The notes under the pieces: generated by a model
Told to the model about the DNA's origin: nothing
The model's database searches: none
What the model saw: only the letters and a program-made list of their open reading frames with translations
Translations under genes and position numbers: made by a program
In this document: one piece after another, positions 28,481 to 36,222 of the stretch
Numbering within the stretch: the stretch's first letter is position 1
Layout of the letters: the number at the start of each line of letters is the position of its first letter
NCBI RefSeq assembly: GCF_000717175.1
Contig: NZ_JNYD01000015.1
Span: 124,001-188,000, forward strand
DNA: 64,000 bases
Direction: 5' to 3'
DNA from: Pseudonocardia autotrophica
GTDB taxonomy: Bacteria; Actinomycetota; Actinomycetes; Mycobacteriales; Pseudonocardiaceae

Positions 28481-28753
28481 GTGGAGATCGTGGACGACGT
28501 CGTCGTGCTGACCGTCGTGTCCAGCCGCTCCGAGGCGGACCTGCTCGTCGGGCTGCTGCGCAGCGGCGGGCTGTGGGCCGCGGTGTCCGCCGACGACGCC
28601 GGGGGCCAGGAACCCCAGCTCCAGCTCCAGGGGGTCCGCGTGCTCGTCGCCGCCTCCGAGGAGGCCCCGGCCCGGCAGCTCCTGGCGGCCACCGCCACCC
28701 CGGACGAGGACCCGGACCTGCCAGGCGATCCCGAGCGCTCCCCGCACCGGTAG
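28481..28753 (+). CDS. DUF2007-type putative signal-transducing protein
   Basis: 90 residues with the compact alpha-beta fold of DUF2007: VLTVVSSRSEADLLVGLLRSGGLWAAVSADDAGG, then VRVLVAASEEAPARQLL (the core is SEADLLVGLLRSGG). No catalytic residues are known. GGAAGGTGGAG precedes the start region; GTG 28481 and GTG 28490 are both possible. It lies 141 bases upstream of the ammonium transporter on the same strand, with operator-like repeats between. Confidence 0.7.
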   Translation: MEIVDDVVVLTVVSSRSEADLLVGLLRSGGLWAAVSADDAGGQEPQLQLQGVRVLVAASEEAPARQLLAATATPDEDPDLPGDPERSPHR

Positions 28754-28782
28754 CGCGGCCGCTCCTCCGCCCGCGTCGGAAA

Positions 28783-28820
28783 CACAACCGACACAACCGG
28801 AGACGCTGCCCGTCACAACC
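28783..28820. repeat. CACAACC direct repeats upstream of the amine operon
   Basis: CACAACC occurs at 28783-28789, 28792-28798 and 28814-28820, i.e. steps of 9 and 22 bases, in the 141-base gap before the ammonium transporter gene. The last step is two helical turns. Possible activator site. Confidence 0.35.
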
Positions 28821-28854
28821 ACGCTATTTCCTCTGGTGCGACTCTGGTTCACGA

Positions 28855-28873
28855 CACGAGACCTCGTCTCGTG
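28855..28873. promoter_or_regulatory. 19-bp palindrome upstream of the ammonium transporter
   Basis: CACGAGAC (28855-28862) and GTCTCGTG (28866-28873) are perfect inverted 8-mers around a 3-base centre, ending 21 bases before ATG 28895. Its place just ahead of a catabolic operon suggests an operator, for example for the XRE-cupin regulator at the end of the cluster. Inference. Confidence 0.5.
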
Positions 28874-28894
28874 CCCACCGCGCGAGGAGCCGCG

Positions 28895-30247
28895 ATGGAC
28901 GCAGCAAGTACGGCTTGGATCCTGGCCGCCACCATGGGCGTGAGCCTCATGGTCCCCGGGCTGGCCCTGTTCTACGGCGGCATGGTGGGGGCGCGCAGCA
29001 TCCTCAACGTCGTCATGATGACCTTCGGCGCGGTCGCCGTGACCGCGTTCGTCTGGACGCTGTTCGGCTACTCCGCCGTCTTCGGGAACTCCTACGGCGG
29101 CGCAGGCCTGCTCGGTGACGTCACCGCGCACCTCGGCCTGGGCAACCTGATCGCCGAGGACCCGAACGCGACGCTGCCACCCGCGCTCGTCGCCGTCTTC
29201 CAGGCGCTGTTCGCGGCGATCACGGTCGCGATCATCTGCGGCGCCGTGGTGGACCGGGTCCGCTTCGGCTCGTGGCTGGTGTTCTGCGCGGTCTGGGTGA
29301 CGCTGGTCTACCTGCCGATCGCACACTGGGTGTTCGCCTTCGACTCCGCCGACGGCAGCCTGCTCGGCGGCTGGATCGCCAACGAGCTGGGCGCGATCGA
29401 CTTCGCCGGCGGCACGGCGGTGCACATCAACTCCGGCATCGCCGCGCTCGCGATCATCCTGGTGCTGGGCAGGCGGCTCGGGTGGCCGCGCCAGCCCCGC
29501 CCGAACAACGTCCCGTTCACCGCGCTCGGCGGCGGGATCCTGTGGTTCGGCTGGTTCGGCTTCAACGGCGGCTCCGCCCTGGCCGCGGGCAACAGCGCGT
29601 CGGTCGTGCTGCTCACCACCTTCAACGCCGCCTGCGCCGCGATGCTGGGCTGGCTGGCCGTCGAGCGGATCATGGACAAGCACGCGACCACCCTCGGCGG
29701 GGTCTCCGGCGTCGTCGCCGGGCTCGTCGCCATCACCCCGGCCTGCGGCGCGGTGTCCCCGCTCGGCGCCCTGGCGATCGGCCTGCTGGCCGGCGTGGTC
29801 TGCGCCTTCGCCATCCGTCTCAAGTACCGGCTGGGCTACGACGACAGCCTCGACGTCGTCGGCGTCCACCTGGTCGGCGGTGTCCTCGGCACCCTGCTGA
29901 TCGGCTTCTTCGCCGACCCGGACGCCCCCAACGGCGCCGCCGGTCTGTTCTACGGCGGCGGGTTCTCCGTCCTCGGCATCCAGGCCGTCGCGGTGGTCGC
30001 CGTGCTCGCCTACTCCTTCGCCGTGACGTGGGTGATCGCGAAGGTCATCGACCTTACCCTGGGGCTGCGCCTCTCGCGCGAGGTGGAGACCGAGGGCGTC
30101 GACGTCCGGGTGCACGGCGAGCAGGCCTACGACCTCGACGGCCACGTGCACGCCCCGGCCGCGGACCTCGCCACCCGCGAGCACGAGGTCGTCGCCTCCG
30201 CCGAGGCCGCCCTCGCCACCGACGGGCCGGCCCCGGCCCGCGACTGA
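28895..30247 (+). CDS. amt: Ammonium/methylammonium transporter (Amt family)
   Basis: 450 residues, about eleven helices, with the Amt hallmarks: ALFYGGMVGARS near the N-terminus, the Asp before AHWVFAFD, and the twin pore histidines in AVHINSG and VGVHLVGG. It carries a long acidic and histidine-bearing cytoplasmic tail (EVETEGVDVRVHGEQAYDLDGHVH). ATG 28895 has GAGGAG upstream. It is the first gene of the methylated-amine island, so methylammonium uptake or recapture of released ammonium is likely. No glnK is adjacent, which is unusual for a plain nitrogen-scavenging Amt. Confidence 0.92.
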   Translation: MDAASTAWILAATMGVSLMVPGLALFYGGMVGARSILNVVMMTFGAVAVTAFVWTLFGYSAVFGNSYGGAGLLGDVTAHLGLGNLIAEDPNATLPPALVAVFQALFAAITVAIICGAVVDRVRFGSWLVFCAVWVTLVYLPIAHWVFAFDSADGSLLGGWIANELGAIDFAGGTAVHINSGIAALAIILVLGRRLGWPRQPRPNNVPFTALGGGILWFGWFGFNGGSALAAGNSASVVLLTTFNAACAAMLGWLAVERIMDKHATTLGGVSGVVAGLVAITPACGAVSPLGALAIGLLAGVVCAFAIRLKYRLGYDDSLDVVGVHLVGGVLGTLLIGFFADPDAPNGAAGLFYGGGFSVLGIQAVAVVAVLAYSFAVTWVIAKVIDLTLGLRLSREVETEGVDVRVHGEQAYDLDGHVHAPAADLATREHEVVASAEAALATDGPAPARD

Positions 30248-30275
30248 CCCCCCGACACGGACGAAGGGACACGGC

Positions 30276-30635
30276 ATGACCACCGTCGAAGGCGCGATCA
30301 TGAAGGTCGAGAAGGGTGACGAGAACCTGCCCTCGATGAACGAGCCGGGCTGCGAGGCCTGGATCGGCGACTCGTTCCGCAACCCCGGGGGCGCGGTCAT
30401 CTGCTCGGGATTCTTCGAGCTCAAGGCCTCCGAACCGCTGGTCTACGAGTACACCTACGACGAGACCAAGTTCGTCGTCGACGGCACGTTCGTCCTCACC
30501 GACCAGGACACCGGCCAGGTCGTGGAGGCCCACAAGGGGGACGTGCTGTTCTTCCCGAAGGGCACCACGGTGAAGTTCGAGACCCCGGACCGGGCGCTCG
30601 GGTTCTACGCCGGCCACCGCAGCTTCGCGCCCTGA
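30276..30635 (+). CDS. Cupin protein, EutQ-like
   Basis: 119 residues forming a single cupin barrel: GFFELKASEPLVYEYTYDE, then FVVDGTFVLTDQDTGQ (motif 1 region) and HKGDVLFFPKGTTVKF (motif 2). The usual cupin metal histidines are replaced by Tyr, Glu and Asp, as in EutQ-like ethanolamine-utilisation cupins. It sits 28 bases after amt and 44 before the DmmA-like gene. It may bind an amine or assist the monooxygenase; the exact role is not known. Confidence 0.75.
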   Translation: MTTVEGAIMKVEKGDENLPSMNEPGCEAWIGDSFRNPGGAVICSGFFELKASEPLVYEYTYDETKFVVDGTFVLTDQDTGQVVEAHKGDVLFFPKGTTVKFETPDRALGFYAGHRSFAP

Positions 30636-30679
30636 CCTGCCCTCCCCGCGCCGCTTCCCCTCGAGAGGAGAACGGACCC

Positions 30680-31204
30680 ATGGGTTCCGCGCACACCAGC
30701 GTCCCGCGCTGGCCGACCTCCGACCCTGGCCTCGACCGGACCGGGCGGAGCTACGCGATCCTGTCGTTCGGCCCGGACGCCCGGCCGACGGCCGAGGGGT
30801 GGCACCGCCAGGTCGTCGAGCTCGGCCGTCCGGTCTGGGCCCGGCACGGCGGCTCGGCCGACGAGGTCCTGGCCGAGCTCGCCGAACGGGTGGAGGCGGC
30901 GCGGGTGGGCTGGCGGCTGATGCTCGCCGGCCCCCAGGCCGACGTGCTCGCCGCCCGGGCCGTCGCGACCAGCGGCGGCCTGCTCGACGCGGAGATCACC
31001 CTCCTGGTCACCGACGACCGGCACCGCCGCGTGTGGTGCTCGCACTGCGACACCACCACGCTCGCCGAGGTGGCGACCGGGGACGTGACCGGCTGCTCCG
31101 GCTGCGGCCGCTCGCTGCTGGTCCACCACCACGTCTCCCGGCGCAACGCCGCCTACCTGGGGTTCATGGTCGACGCCGAGACGATCGACGGGGAGGCCGT
31201 GTGA
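30680..31204 (+). CDS. dmmA: Dimethylamine monooxygenase subunit DmmA-like, zinc ribbon
   Basis: 174 residues. The C-terminal part carries CSHCDTTT and CSGCGRS, a four-cysteine zinc ribbon, followed by LLVHHHVSRRNAAYLGF, the end typical of DmmA-family proteins. Together with the next two genes it forms the secondary-amine monooxygenase that converts dimethylamine to methylamine and formaldehyde. GAGAGGAG precedes ATG 30680, and GTGA overlap couples it to the reductase gene. Confidence 0.82.
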   Translation: MGSAHTSVPRWPTSDPGLDRTGRSYAILSFGPDARPTAEGWHRQVVELGRPVWARHGGSADEVLAELAERVEAARVGWRLMLAGPQADVLAARAVATSGGLLDAEITLLVTDDRHRRVWCSHCDTTTLAEVATGDVTGCSGCGRSLLVHHHVSRRNAAYLGFMVDAETIDGEAV

Positions 31205-32133
31205 CCACCCTGGCCCTGGTCGTCGGCCACAGCGAGGAGATCGCTCCCGGCATCCGGGAGCTCTCCTTCTCCCGCACCGACGGCGGCGTGCTGCCGGCCC
31301 ACCCGGCGGGCAGCCACGTCGTCGTCGACTGCGGCGAGGGGCGGCGCAACGCCTACTCGCTCACCAACCCGGGCGCCGACCCCCGCGAGTACCGGATCGC
31401 GGTGCTGCACAAGTCCGACGGGGCGGGCGGCTCGGGCCACATGCACTCGCTGCGGGTCGGCGACACGGTGACGGTGTCCCGCCCGCGCAGCGCCTTCGCC
31501 CCGGTCAGCACCGCCCGCCGGCACCTGCTCGTCGCCGGCGGGATCGGGATCACCCCGATGCTGGCGCACGCCCGCGACGCGGTGCGGTGGGGCCGGGACG
31601 TCGATCTGATCTACGTGCACCGGCCCGGGAGCGAGGCGTTCAGCGACGAGCTGGCCGCGCTGCTGGGCGACCGCCTCGCCGAGACGACCGACGAGGACGA
31701 GTTCGGGCGCCTGCTCGACAAGGCCCTCACCGGCCAGCCGATCGGCACGCACCTCTACGTCTGCGGGCCCGGCCCGCTCCTGGACCGCGTCCTCGCCGAC
31801 GCCGCTGCAGCCGGCTGGCCGCCGGAGCGGCTGCACCTCGAGCGGTTCGTGCCCGCCGCGCTGGACCCGGGCCGCGAGTTCGTGGCCCGGCTCGCCCGGT
31901 CCGGCCGCGACGTCCGCGTCCCCTCCGGCCGGAGCCTGCTCGACGCCCTCCACGAGGCCGGGGTGGCGGTGCCGAACATGTGCCGGCAGGGCGTCTGCGG
32001 CGAGTGCAAGGTCCCCGTCCTGGCCGGCACGCCGCTGCACCGCGACGAGTTCCTCGCCGACGACGAGCGCGGCGCGGCGGTGATGTGCTGCGTGTCCCGC
32101 AGCAAGACCGAGACCCTGGAGATCGACCTGTGA
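31201..32133 (+). CDS. dmmB: DmmB-like reductase: flavin/NAD(P)H/2Fe-2S (PDR/VanB family)
   Basis: 310 residues. A flavin-binding ferredoxin-reductase domain (RNAYSLTNP) is followed by the NAD-binding domain (GGIGITPML; LYVCGPGPLL) and a C-terminal plant-type 2Fe-2S ferredoxin with CRQGVCGEC and a later MCC. This is the phthalate-dioxygenase-reductase/VanB layout. In this operon it should feed electrons to the DUF3445 oxygenase. It overlaps both neighbours by four bases (GTGA). Confidence 0.9.
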   Translation: MTTLALVVGHSEEIAPGIRELSFSRTDGGVLPAHPAGSHVVVDCGEGRRNAYSLTNPGADPREYRIAVLHKSDGAGGSGHMHSLRVGDTVTVSRPRSAFAPVSTARRHLLVAGGIGITPMLAHARDAVRWGRDVDLIYVHRPGSEAFSDELAALLGDRLAETTDEDEFGRLLDKALTGQPIGTHLYVCGPGPLLDRVLADAAAAGWPPERLHLERFVPAALDPGREFVARLARSGRDVRVPSGRSLLDALHEAGVAVPNMCRQGVCGECKVPVLAGTPLHRDEFLADDERGAAVMCCVSRSKTETLEIDL

Positions 32134-33107
32134 CCCTGTCCGTCAGCCCACGGCTCGCGACCTTCCCGTTCCCCTTCCGCGCCGACAGCTACCGGTACTC
32201 GACCAACGTCGAGCCCGCCCGGGTCCCGGTGGAGACCGAGGCCGGGAGCTGGGGCGCGGGAATCCTGCACCTCGACGACGACTACGCCGCCGAACTGGCC
32301 GAACGACGGCGGATCCTGGCGGCGGACCCGTCCCGCCTGCAGGTCCTGCCGCACATGCGCCCGGCGGCCTGGGACGCGCTCCTGACCGTGCTGCGCGAAC
32401 TGCACGCGCAGCACCCCGGATCGATGTCGCTCGAGCAGGACGGCCCGACCTTCGTCTGGCGCAACTCCCTGCTCGGCGTCGAACAACGCTTCACCGAGGG
32501 CGCGGACGACAGCCTGCCCGGCGGCCCGCTCGGCTTCCTCGGCAGCCAGATCCAGGACGACGTCGTGCTGCTCGACCAGCGCGAGGGGTCGCTGTGGGCC
32601 GACGCGGGCGTCGTCACCTTCGCCGCCGACTGGTCGCTGGGCTTCGACGTCGGCATGCGCTTCCTCGAGGTCCACGGCCCCGTTCCCCGCATCCACGAGG
32701 AAGGCATCATCTCGCGGGCCGAGCGCTTCCTCATGCGCCTGCAGCCCGGCGAGGAGTGCCGCCGCACGAACTGGAGCATGTCCGTCGACCGCCGGCTCGA
32801 CCAGTCGACCGAGGTCTACCCCGAGTGGGGACCGGACCGGCGGGCGATCGTCGACGCCGGGCCCGCCGAGCTCGCGCGGCGCCTGCACCTGCGCGTGGAG
32901 GTGCAGCACCTGATCCGGCTCGGCGCCTCCGGCGCGATCATGTTCCTGATCCGCACCTACCTCGTCGCGCTCGACGAGCTCGCCTCGGTACCCGCGTGGC
33001 GGGAGCGGCTCGGTCGCGTCCTGGCCGAGCTGCCCGAGGACATGGCCGACTACAAGGGCCTCGTCCGCTACCGCGACGCCGCCGCCCACTGGCTGCTCGA
33101 CACCTGA
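32130..33107 (+). CDS. dmmC: Heme-dependent oxidative N-demethylase alpha-like (DUF3445)
   Basis: 325 residues of the DUF3445/HODM family, the oxygenase component of dimethylamine monooxygenases. Typical stretches are the N-terminal FPFRADSYRYS, LQVLPHMRPAAWDALLTVL in the first third, QIQDDVVLLD and HEEGIISRAERFLMRL in the middle, and VRYRDAAAHWLLDT at the end. The family is described as heme-dependent and takes electrons from a VanB-type reductase like the preceding gene. GTG 32130 overlaps the reductase stop. I use the symbol by operon position; subunit naming differs between species. Confidence 0.85.
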   Translation: MTLSVSPRLATFPFPFRADSYRYSTNVEPARVPVETEAGSWGAGILHLDDDYAAELAERRRILAADPSRLQVLPHMRPAAWDALLTVLRELHAQHPGSMSLEQDGPTFVWRNSLLGVEQRFTEGADDSLPGGPLGFLGSQIQDDVVLLDQREGSLWADAGVVTFAADWSLGFDVGMRFLEVHGPVPRIHEEGIISRAERFLMRLQPGEECRRTNWSMSVDRRLDQSTEVYPEWGPDRRAIVDAGPAELARRLHLRVEVQHLIRLGASGAIMFLIRTYLVALDELASVPAWRERLGRVLAELPEDMADYKGLVRYRDAAAHWLLDT

Positions 33108-33119
33108 CGGCGCGTCGCG

Positions 33120-33136
33120 CCCGCCACATCGGCGGG
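33120..33136 (+). terminator. Short hairpin after the monooxygenase genes
   Basis: CCCGCC (33120-33125) pairs with GGCGGG (33131-33136) around five bases, 12 bases after the stop. It is small and lacks a T-run; it may terminate or attenuate transcription ahead of the ligase promoter. Confidence 0.4.
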
Positions 33137-33150
33137 AGCGTTCGCAGGTC

Positions 33151-33179
33151 TTCCAAGTTTCCCCAACAGAGACTATGTT
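33151..33179 (+). promoter_or_regulatory. Possible promoter of the ligase/synthase operon
   Basis: TTCCAA (33151-33156), a 17-base spacer and TATGTT (33174-33179) lie in an unusually AT-rich patch, with the ligase ATG 32 bases further on. It would give genes 33212-39421 their own transcript. Confidence 0.4.
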
Positions 33180-33211
33180 TCTCACTGCGACACGACGAAG
33201 GGACCACCACG

Positions 33212-34588
33212 ATGGCCTCCGACACCTCCACCCTCCCCCGCACCGAGCCCGCGCCGGCGACGCCGGCGGCCGCAGTGACGACGCCGTCGCTGGCCGAGCG
33301 CGCCCAGGCCGACGGGGTGCGGTTCCTGCTGGCGCTGTTCGTCGACCTGACCGGCAAGCCGTGCGCCAAGCTGGTGCCGGTCGAGGCCGCCGACGAGCTG
33401 CAGCACGAGGGCGTCGGGTTCGCCGGGTACGCGGTCGGCGCGATCGGGCAGCAGCCCTGCGACCCGGACCTGATCGCGATCCCCGACCTGGACAGCTACA
33501 CCCCGCTGCCCTGGGTGCGCGAGGGCCTGGCGCTGGTGCACTGCGACCCGCACGTCGAGGGCCGGCCGTGGCACTTCGCCCCGCGGGTCATCCTCAAGAA
33601 GCTCCTGGCCGAGGCGAAGGCGCAGGACCTGGAGCTGTTCGCCGGGGCCGAGGTCGAGTACTTCCTCGTCCGTCGCGACGCCGACGGCACCCTCGCCCCC
33701 GCCGACAGCAAGGACGTCGAGGCCCGGCCCTGTTACGACGCCCGCGGCCTGACCCGCATGTACGACCACCTCACCGGCATCTCCGCCGCGATGAACGCGC
33801 TGGGCTGGGGCAACTACGCCAACGACCACGAGGACGCCAACGGCCAGTTCGAGCAGAACTTCGCCTACGCCGACGCCCTCACCACCGCCGACCGCGTCAT
33901 CACCGCCCGCTACCTGATCTCGGTGCTGGCCGAGCAGCGCGGGATGACCGCGACGTTCATGCCCAAGCCCTTCGCCGACCGCACCGGCTCCGGCATGCAC
34001 CTGCACCTGTCGCTGTGGCGCGACGGCGAGCCCCGGTTCCCGGACGCCGACGACGCCCGCGGCTTCGGGCTCTCCGAGCTCGCCTACCGCTTCCTCGGCG
34101 GCATCCTCGACCACGCGCCCGGGATGCAGGCGGTGCTCGCGCCCACGGTGAACTCCTACAAGCGCACCGGCGCCACCTCGACCCGCTCCGGCGCGACCTG
34201 GTCCCCGCGCCGGGCCACCTACGGCGGCAACGACCGCACCCACTTCGTGCGGATCCCCGACCACCACCGCATCGAGCTGCGTGGCGGCGACGGATCGGCC
34301 AACCCCTACCTCGCCCTCGCCGCCGCCCTCGCCGCCGGGCTCGACGGCATCGCGCGGGACGTCGACCCCGGCGCACCGGGTACCGACGGGGTCGTGCGAC
34401 CCGAGCTGCCGCCGACGCTGCTGCACGCCGTCGAGGCCCTGGGCGCCGACCCGGTCGTCACCGCCGGGCTCGACGCCGCCGGACCCGGGGTCGCGGAGTA
34501 CTTCGCCGCCCTCAAGCGCGAGGAGTTCTTCGACTGGCACGGCACGGTCGGCTCCTGGGAGCACGACCGCTACCTCACCGCTTTCTGA
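33212..34588 (+). CDS. gmaS: Gamma-glutamylmethylamide synthetase-type ligase (type III GS-like)
   Basis: 458 residues of the glutamine-synthetase fold, GlnT/GMAS branch. Metal- and glutamate-site stretches are AGAEVEYFLV, GQFEQNFAY, GSGMHLHLSLW, NSYKRTGA and RIELRGGDGSANPYLALAA. GMAS joins glutamate and methylamine with ATP to gamma-glutamylmethylamide; the neighbouring monooxygenase and synthase genes fit this better than plain ammonia assimilation. The first 28 residues are a Thr/Pro/Ala-rich leader. GAAGGGA precedes ATG 33212. A glutamine synthetase-like enzyme for another amine is the alternative. Confidence 0.85.
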   Translation: MASDTSTLPRTEPAPATPAAAVTTPSLAERAQADGVRFLLALFVDLTGKPCAKLVPVEAADELQHEGVGFAGYAVGAIGQQPCDPDLIAIPDLDSYTPLPWVREGLALVHCDPHVEGRPWHFAPRVILKKLLAEAKAQDLELFAGAEVEYFLVRRDADGTLAPADSKDVEARPCYDARGLTRMYDHLTGISAAMNALGWGNYANDHEDANGQFEQNFAYADALTTADRVITARYLISVLAEQRGMTATFMPKPFADRTGSGMHLHLSLWRDGEPRFPDADDARGFGLSELAYRFLGGILDHAPGMQAVLAPTVNSYKRTGATSTRSGATWSPRRATYGGNDRTHFVRIPDHHRIELRGGDGSANPYLALAAALAAGLDGIARDVDPGAPGTDGVVRPELPPTLLHAVEALGADPVVTAGLDAAGPGVAEYFAALKREEFFDWHGTVGSWEHDRYLTAF

Positions 34589-34617
34589 CCCTTCACCCAC
34601 GAGAGAGGAGACGGCCC

Positions 34618-35529
34618 GTGTGCGGGATCGTCGGACTCCACCTGCGCGACCCCGAGCTGTACCCGCAGCTCGGCCGCCTGCTGGAGACCATGCTGTGCCA
34701 GGTCGTCGAGCGCGGCCCCGACTCGGCCGGCGTCGCCGTCTACGGTGACCGCCGCCGCTGCCCCGAGGGCCACGCCGCGGTGTCGGTCCTGGTCCCCGCA
34801 GGCACCGACTTCGGTGTGCTGGGTCTTCCCGAACTGCTCGTCACCGAGGCCGGCGACACCACCGTCCTCGCCGCCCCGGTCTCCCCCGACGCGCTGGTCG
34901 CCGCGGTGCGCACCGCGTTGCCGGACGCGACCGTGGTCGGCTCGGGCACCGACCTGACCGTCTACAAAGGGACCGGCCACCCGCGCGCCCTCGCCGAGAC
35001 CTACGACCTCGCCGCCGCGCAGGGATGGCAGGGCCTGGCGCACACCCGGATGGCCACCGAGTCCGCGGTGACCCCCGAGGGCTGCCACCCGTTCTCGGTC
35101 GGCCCGGACCAGTGCCTGGTGCACAACGGGTCCTTCGCCAACCACGCCACGATCCGCCGCGAGCTGATCGCGGCCGGGCACGTGTTCGACTCGGAGAACG
35201 ACTCCGAGGTCGGCGCCCGGTTCGTCGCCGACCGGCTGGCCCAGGGCGAGGACCTGGACAAGGCGCTGCGCCTGGTCTGCGAGCGGTTCGACGGCTTCTA
35301 CACCCTGCTCGTGACCAGCGCGGACGGGTTCGCCGTGGTCCGCGACGCCATCGCCTGCAAGCCGGCGATCATCGCCGAGACCGACCGCTGGGTGGCCATG
35401 GCCTCGGAGTTCCGGGCACTGGCCGACCTGCCCGGGATCTCCGACGCCCGGATCTACGAGCCCGAGCCCGAGCGCGTCTACCACTGGCAGCGCTCGATTC
35501 CACTGCAGGGTCAAGGAGTGACCGCGTGA
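34618..35529 (+). CDS. mgsA: N-methylglutamate synthase subunit A-like (class II glutamine amidotransferase, GlxB type)
   Basis: 303 residues. An N-terminal nucleophile amidotransferase: Cys2 follows the initiator (CGIVGLHL), with RGPDSAG, LAHTRMATES, HNGSFANH and DGFYTLL in the expected order. It matches the free-standing GltB amidotransferase domain used in N-methylglutamate synthase and GlxB. It should release methylamine (or ammonia) from gamma-glutamylmethylamide and channel it to the synthase. GAGAGGAG precedes GTG 34618; it overlaps the next gene by four bases. Confidence 0.87.
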   Translation: MCGIVGLHLRDPELYPQLGRLLETMLCQVVERGPDSAGVAVYGDRRRCPEGHAAVSVLVPAGTDFGVLGLPELLVTEAGDTTVLAAPVSPDALVAAVRTALPDATVVGSGTDLTVYKGTGHPRALAETYDLAAAQGWQGLAHTRMATESAVTPEGCHPFSVGPDQCLVHNGSFANHATIRRELIAAGHVFDSENDSEVGARFVADRLAQGEDLDKALRLVCERFDGFYTLLVTSADGFAVVRDAIACKPAIIAETDRWVAMASEFRALADLPGISDARIYEPEPERVYHWQRSIPLQGQGVTA

Positions 35530-36209
35530 CCAGCACGCTCGAGACGACCGTCGTCGACCTCGCCACCACCTCGGTCCGCGAGCTCAACGCCGAACTGCAC
35601 GCTCCCAAGGCGACCCACTACGCCGTCGAGCACCCGCAGGGCGCGCACGCCATCGCCGCCGGTGTGGCCACCCCGATCACCGTCGACGTCCGCGGGCACG
35701 CCGGCTACTACGCCGCCGGCATGAACGACGGCGGCACGATCACCGTGCACGGCAACGCCGGCACCGGCGTCGCCGAGAACATGATGTCCGGCACCGTGCG
35801 GGTCACCGGCGACGCCTCGCAGTCCGCGGGCGCGACCGCCCACGGTGGCCTGCTGGTCGTCGAGGGCTCGGCGTCGATGCGGTGCGGGATCTCGATGAAG
35901 GGCGTGGACATCGTCGTCGGCGGTGACATCGGCCCGATGTCGGCGTTCATGGCCCAGGCCGGAAGGCTCGTCGTCTGCGGGAACGCCGGCGCCGACCTCG
36001 GCGACTCGATCTACGAGGCCCGCCTCTACGTCCGCGGCACCGTCGGCTCCCTCGGCGCGGACTGCGTCGAGAAGGAGATGCGCGCGGAGCACCTCGCCGA
36101 GCTCGCCGAGCTGCTCACCGCCGCCGGGATGGCGCACGACCCGGCCGAGTTCCGCCGCTACGGCTCCGCCCGCCGGCTCTACCACTTCGCCGCGCACAAC
36201 ACGTACTGA
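35526..36209 (+). CDS. mgsB: N-methylglutamate synthase subunit B-like (GXGXG domain, GlxC type)
   Basis: 227 residues consisting of the right-handed beta-helix found at the C-terminus of glutamate synthase: GGTITVHGNAGTGVAENMMSG, then GGDIGPMSAFM and VCGNAGADLGDSIYEARLYV, with the repeating glycine spacing. It has no active site and serves as a structural piece between amidotransferase and FMN domains. The GTG start overlaps the preceding stop; the FMN subunit begins 13 bases later. Confidence 0.87.
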   Translation: MTSTLETTVVDLATTSVRELNAELHAPKATHYAVEHPQGAHAIAAGVATPITVDVRGHAGYYAAGMNDGGTITVHGNAGTGVAENMMSGTVRVTGDASQSAGATAHGGLLVVEGSASMRCGISMKGVDIVVGGDIGPMSAFMAQAGRLVVCGNAGADLGDSIYEARLYVRGTVGSLGADCVEKEMRAEHLAELAELLTAAGMAHDPAEFRRYGSARRLYHFAAHNTY

Positions 36210-36222
36210 GGAAGACGACGCG

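Noticed and set aside
28754..28894. GlnR box before the ammonium transporter
   Set aside because: No GTNAC-N6-GAAAC-like pair was found; only the palindrome and CACAACC repeats are present.
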